In this document: in pieces, positions 58,784-64,000 of the stretch
How positions within the stretch are numbered: position 1 is the stretch's first letter
Layout: every line of letters starts with the position of its first letter
Assembly: GCA_964059195.1 (NCBI GenBank)
Contig: CAXKWD010000005.1
Span: 97,229,882 to 97,293,881, forward strand
Source: Ectobius pallidus
Lineage: Eukaryota > Arthropoda > Insecta > Blattodea > Ectobiidae
Length of the DNA: 64,000 bases
Direction of reading: 5' to 3'
Notes under the pieces: model-generated
What the model was told of the DNA's origin: nothing
What the model saw: the letters and a program-made list of their open reading frames with translations, nothing else
The model's database searches: none
Position numbers and translations under genes: made by a program

Positions 58784-61700
58784 GTATAATTAATTTTCAT
58801 TACAAATTACAAGAAATCCAAAAATATTGTTCATAATTAATATAAACCTTGTAAATTATCAATCACATGAAGGGATGGGCTACGAAAGAAGAACAATGAA
58901 TTCCATATCAAAATTACGATTGTTTCTATTTTGAACCGTTTGACACCGTAAACTCGTAAATTTTGTGGGGAAAAAAATGAAAATATCATTGTAGAATGTA
59001 CATACATAAACAGATTGCCTAAGAGACTTTTATACAACTACAAAACTAGGACATGTTTGCTAATATATAAAACGTAAATAAGTTCTGAACATATTTGGAA
59101 GTTTGACAGTCTATAGATGAAGGCGAGGAAATTCATGATGAGGAAAGTTATCATAAATTCAAATTCTTTGCTGCACAGAACTTGTTCCACAATTGTGTGT
59201 TGCATTGTAAATAGATTATTTTCAGTTGTAAGTGAATTGGTGTGCTATTCACTGAAATGGAAAAAGGCCTCGAAAAATAACAAAATAAAAAAATATTTAT
59301 TTAACCTGGTAGAGATAAGACCATGAGTTCTTTTTTTCCCTTTTACCAGGATTCAGAAAACTACAACTACAATACAAAAAATTCCCAATAAGAAAAAGAA
59401 AATAGCACTTAAACTAAAGTTGTAGAAAAATTACAACAATAATAATAATACTAAAATTACACATGTGCTGATTTATACACTGTAAAGCATTTTGGATGGC
59501 ACTGATATCTAGGTAAAATTTTACTATAATTTACTGTAATTTAAGGGATTAATTTCCCTAAATTACTGTTTTTCATGCACGAGTACTGTTGATTTGATAT
59601 TATACTCACACTTTATCTTGAGCCGAAAAAATACGGGGGTGAGGGGAGCTGATATTGCATGCAGTATAACAGACTGACTATTGCAGAAGGCGGTGAGTTG
59701 AAATTGACGTTGTTTCTGAAGGGTTGCAAATTACCAGAAAATATAACGTGTGTAGTTTTATGCTGGTACACAACGGAACTAACTGTAATTTGTAGCACTT
59801 GCAACTCTCGCTGCCAAACTAAAGATTTTATATTGATTCAGATATTATAGTAGAATATATCGCTGGAGAAATGAATAAAGTAATATATTTAGGCCTATTT
59901 AGACAGTTTCTCTCCCAGTCTTCAGAATATAGAAAATCGGTTTAAAAGTCGTAGCATTGTACATGTAGGCCTACTTGAATACGCACTTTCACATGCCTGA
60001 ATTGATGTAATTTAACTAAATACCTTTCGCGAAAGTTTATAGGTAATTAATACAACACAATTAATACAACAAAATAATAAAACTTGACTTGTTCTTTTCT
60101 CCAACGACAGATTCAGCTTAAAACACATTAAATTGCTTTTCCTTCCATTTCATTTATTTGGTTTATTATTTCGCTGATTTCCGATACTTCTAGGCTTAAA
60201 AAAATCTTTATTTTTAACTTCGTTGTCACTTATATTGACCATTTCCACAACACCAGTACTGTTCTTTTAATATCCCTGGATTTATTCTGTAATTTTCAGA
60301 ATAATATTATGTAAACAAATAAAGAAAATTGACGGTAGCTCAAGAATGCCGCAACGGGAAGTTTTTGGGTACGGCAATACTGGGGACGGGTCGCGATCTT
60401 CATTTTTTCGAGCGAGGTCTTCTTTATATGGACGGTTTTTGGCATTATGGAGTGTTTAGCTCAAGATAAAGTGTGCGATCTATTATTATTTTTTCAACAA
60501 CATTTCAGAACAGTTCAGTCAAATGTAGGTGATAACCCTGCTGTCATGTAGTGAGTTTTGTATGTTTGCAGTTTCTTCTTTATAATAAACTTTTTCATGC
60601 AAAACCTTTATTCGCCAAAGCAGAGTACATTTTTATAAAGCATTTAAACATTTTAAAAATTCCAAAGTTTGGAAAGTGTTTTGAAACATATTTTAATGAT
60701 AAAAAGATTTTTCATATCCTGTGTACTAATTTTACTAATGCAAAATTTCTATTTTGAATCTCTTATATGTGTATAATTCATTTTGTATTAAAACTAGTAA
60801 TTTGTACTAGCAAAAACATATCCCAAATCCAAAACATTACATACTTCCATTCAGCAAAATTTTCAAAGACAAACATAACGTCATAATGCTAATTCATTCA
60901 TTTAGAATTTATATTTGCTTGTCTTAATATCATCTGCATCTGATAGCTGAATACTCCACATTATTTGGAGGGTTATTTGTAAACCAAATAAGCAATAGTG
61001 GTCTGAAGGTGGATTGAGAGGCAATGGATTAAGGCTAACAGTATATTATTTTGAATATGAAATTATATAATATGCAAAAGTGAATGGCAAAATGCCTTCA
61101 AACAATACTAACTGTATTTATTCAGAATTTGTTTTATTTATTCTAGTGTGGAATTAACTCTATAATGGATTATTATTTTCCTCAAATATAATTGAATGAT
61201 TCCTTGAACTTAAGCATGTCTGCATTGAAGTAACTAGTTGTTGTGTATCTAAAGTGATTGTGTTTAGTGTTTACTTGATCTGTATACTGAGAAGATGAAA
61301 CTTTTTCAGGACTCTGAATTGCCATCTTTTCTTATCACATAAACCAAGTATTGGGATGATGAGATAAACATTTTAATTATTGTCATTCCTATTTTTCACC
61401 TTGTTAACCTGATGAGCCTACTGCCTTCTGGACATAATACAAATATCTAGTTCATGGTGGCCAAGATATCTGTACAAGACACATTGAATCAAAGAACCAT
61501 AAAACGTATTTTACTAATATATTTTAAATCTGAATTTTTTTTTTAAATTGGATTGGGGGGGGGGGGAAGATCACACTTTAGGATTAAGGATAACCCACCT
61601 GAATGGTTGGCACCTTTGCAACAAGTGTTCTTTCATTGTTATTTCTTTTTAAGATACTTATTAATACACTTTAGTTTTCATATAATTATTTTTTGAAGTA

Positions 61701-61805
61701 GGTTTCAACAGCTCATAGTTTTTTAATCTTATTTTTGGCTCTTTAATCTCTTACCAGTATAAAAGGTGGCGGTGAAAACTAGCTAGCAGGACTGTTTTCT
61801 ATATA
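58784..61805. other. Downstream region, no further exon supported; dispersed repeat at ~59283
   Basis: 59283-59400 is a copy of dispersed repeat family B, also at 16468 (TTTATTTAACCTGGTAGAGATAAGACCATGAG-like, then TACAACTACAATACAAAAAATT). A possible acceptor TTTTTCAG/GACTCTG near 61309 opens a phase-compatible frame of about 20 codons but has no good donor. A poly-G run lies at 61555-61566. Confidence 0.45.
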
Positions 61806-62759
61806 CAGAGACATAGCCAGAATTTTGTTTGGGGGGGGGTCAAGATTTTGCTACATTGTTAATAAAAAGTAAATGCTCGTGCCTGTCCATATGATTCTAA
61901 CTTCATACAGCTATTGTAGACTTCTCCTTTGCATTTTGTTTTGTTTGTAGGGGGGGGGGGAATTGATTTTACAGTGATGACTGTGGCTGTTCTAATATTG
62001 GCAAGGAACATAATCCTGATCACCGGAAGGATTGAAACAGTCTTCTCTTAATAATTGTAAAAAATATGGAAAAATGCCAAGAGCCTCTTTTTTGTACAAA
62101 TTTAATAAAACTGAAAGTTATCTCCAAGTTTGATTTGACAATCCGTTTATTCATAATAAAGTTGAATATTGGGAAGGAACATACATATGTTAATGCAAGC
62201 TATTGAAACCCTCACCATCATTAAACAGTGAAACATTTCAAAACGGCTATAGTACAAAAACTATGTTTATGCAAAAATTCAGCTGTATCAGTTAAGTAGT
62301 TTTGCATGAAAGAGAAATAGACTCACAAAAACCACTAGATTTTTATATTAGTAGGCTACAGACTACCCCTTTAGAAAGGAAACTCAATGTTAAAAAAATA
62401 GTTTATAAAACAGCAATCAAATAAGAAATAGACTAATGCTTATTCACTTTAAAATATACAACAGTCACATGTTCTGAAGCTCGACAAGAAAACTAATGGC
62501 GTATACACTGCAGTATTATTTATACACAGCATGACTGTTATTAGATTTTTAAAAAAGTCATTATTTTAAATTTCAGTTTTAAATATAATTATTTTAAATT
62601 TCAGTTTTAAATATAATTATTTTACTTACAGAAATAACAAAAACTGTTCATTAATTGTGTAAAGTTAACAATGTAAATAATTACGGTAATTGGTTAGTTA
62701 GTTTGCCTTATTTCCAGAGGATATCCGGACCCCCTGGACCCCCTTTGGTTACGTCTCTG
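61806..62759. mobile_element. DNA element with CAGAGAC termini
   Basis: The left end CAGAGACATAGCCA and the right end TGGTTACGTCTCTG are imperfect inverted repeats, each followed inward by a G-run (GGGGGGGGG) or its complement (CCCCCTGGACCCCC). The flanks TCTATATA and TGTATATG agree at 6 of 8 positions, which suggests an aged hAT-type duplication. Contains a 28-bp tandem duplication (62561-62616) and a second poly-G run near 61951. No transposase frame. Confidence 0.65.
62561..62616. repeat. 28-bp tandem duplication
   Basis: TTATTTTAAATTTCAG followed by TTTTAAATATAA occurs twice in perfect tandem, with the start of a third unit. Confidence 0.9.
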
Positions 62760-63560
62760 TGTATATGCTAAGTAATTTTGTGCATGTGCATTGTGTATGC
62801 ATTACTAGTGTGACTGAAGTGCCTTTTATCTCAATGAAATGCGATACATGTGTTGTTCTTTTTATGCTGCTTTGATCAGACTTTTGGTGTAAGTATGCAT
62901 TACTATAGTAGACTGGTTGACAATAATTGTGAGTAATTATATATAGGCATGTGATTTTATTTGTTCAATTATTATTGTTGGAGAAAGCTAAGGGTTCTAC
63001 TAGCATTATTTTACATGTCTAGTAACAGTGCATATTCAAATGTTCCGCTCAGTGCATTTCTCCCTCTCAGCGCATTGATATGAGTATAAGCCCGCTTATT
63101 TTTGTGAATCCCCGTTTAGCGACAGGTGCATGCTTCGCATCAGCGTGACATCATAGCGTCATGCCAAGAGTTAGTTAGCGTCGAGCCTCCACTCGTGAGA
63201 GACGTGCTGGAGCTCAGTCTAGTATCCCGCCTAATTCAGACAATAGAACGGAGGTTTTCTATTAATTAGCGGATAATTATATAATACTTTATTTACAAGT
63301 ATTATCGTGTGATATTAATTAATTTCTACTAGTTACAGTAGTTTCAGTATTAAGCCTGCAGTTACACGATCAAGTCACGGTCTGACACTGCTCCGGTTCT
63401 CTAGTAACAAAGGCCTCTTCGCGCGCTTTGTATTTTCACTAGAAAATATTGGAATAAAACTTCCTTATAAGTTTTATTAATTTCAAGTAAATTACTTATA
63501 CAGAATTTACTTATTCTCTGTATTACAAGTTCATTAGATTCACTTATTAGTTCCAAGTAA
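62760..63560. other. Downstream region, nothing coding recognised
   Basis: GC content rises around 63050-63240 and 63370-63430. No exon or repeat boundary identified. It could be part of an LTR or a promoter-proximal region for the CRE/TATA block that follows. Confidence 0.4.
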
Positions 63561-63572
63561 GTACATAGCGTG

Positions 63573-63603
63573 TGACGTCATCACTCACCAAGAAGCTATA
63601 AAA
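63573..63603 (+). promoter_or_regulatory. CRE (TGACGTCA) plus TATAAAA arrangement
   Basis: A perfect palindromic CRE/ATF site TGACGTCA at 63573-63580 lies 16 bases before TATAAAA at 63597-63603. This is a normal core-promoter spacing on the plus strand and would place a start around 63630. No coding exon follows within the window, and the frame at 63719-63910 has no recognised motif. It may be a host promoter, an LTR promoter or chance. Confidence 0.35.
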
Positions 63604-64000
63604 CGTGAACAATCAAGTGCTAATAACTTAAAATACATTCATTCTACAACAAATTTTATTACCGGTAATTTGAGATATAATTCATTGGTAAATTACAAAA
63701 TTTACTAAATTACTTCTAGTGGTGCAACCCTGTTCGCGCCAAATTCCAATTCATTGTTTCAACGTGTTTCTTCAATTATTATTCAGTGTTCACATATTAT
63801 TTCTTCGAGTGTTTACAAGTATTAATAAAGTGCAAGTATTTCATTACATTCTAGATTGTTTAACCAATATGTTTCCTTTGATCTCTGTACCCAGTGTCCT
63901 CGTGATATAGTCCCTTCTTGCTCTAAATGGTCCTCCGAAATTTTATACTTCTCACATGTACATTGTTTCATCCTTACATGAAGCTACCCTATTAATCTAT

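Noticed and set aside
1..64000. CRISPR arrays, operons or phage-like modules
   Set aside because: No regularly spaced short repeats with unique spacers and no clustered genes; the repeat classes and splice sites are those of an animal genome.

Overview
The window looks like a piece of an AT-rich, intron-rich arthropod genome, most likely an insect with a large, repeat-laden genome (a cockroach-like or other hemimetabolous insect is my guess). The reasons are one sparse multi-exon gene with introns up to about 10.6 kb, GT-AG splice sites, tRNA-derived SINEs, degraded non-LTR elements, Penelope-like elements, hAT, mariner-like and Harbinger-like elements, and microsatellites. There is no bacterial-type gene organisation, and almost all long open frames are transposon remnants.

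Region by region. Positions 1-28.4 kb hold no host gene I can recognise. They carry a 1.9-kb long-inverted-repeat element (55-1958), 3' ends of two non-LTR elements, several SINEs, foldback MITEs, three copies of a non-autonomous transposon with internal ~150-bp repeats (13.9-17.5 kb), hAT remnants (20.3-21.0 and 24.6-25.5 kb) and a Harbinger-type MITE nested in a hAT-type element (27.0-27.6 kb). From 28,519 to at least 58,783 runs one plus-strand gene. I assembled eight exons whose splice phases fit one another and that join into one open frame of about 291 codons. The predicted protein has a Ser/Pro/Arg-rich N-terminus followed by two leucine-rich coiled-coil blocks. It resembles the C-terminal part of the coiled-coil serine-rich (CCSER/FAM190) family; that name is from memory and tentative. 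No stop codon was found, so the 3' end probably lies beyond the last exon, perhaps outside the window.

The introns of this gene are loaded with mobile DNA: nested inverted-repeat elements (30.9-33.0 kb), a mariner-type MITE (33.4-34.5 kb), a broken non-LTR reverse transcriptase (37.3-39.6 kb), a foldback element with a hammerhead-ribozyme-like core (39.9-41.0 kb), a composite of three copies of a tRNA-like cloverleaf bounded by a 12-bp duplication (44.0-44.8 kb), a head-to-head pair of Penelope-like elements with GIY-YIG endonuclease frames (49.8-51.6 kb), and hAT- and mariner-type MITEs (55.0-56.3 kb). The last 5 kb holds another terminal-inverted-repeat element and a CRE plus TATA arrangement near 63.6 kb.

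The most interesting signals are the tRNA-Phe-like composite at 44 kb, the Penelope inverted pair, the hammerhead-like core in the foldback at 40.5 kb, the internally repeated transposon family at 14-17 kb, and the phase-consistent but unnamed host gene.
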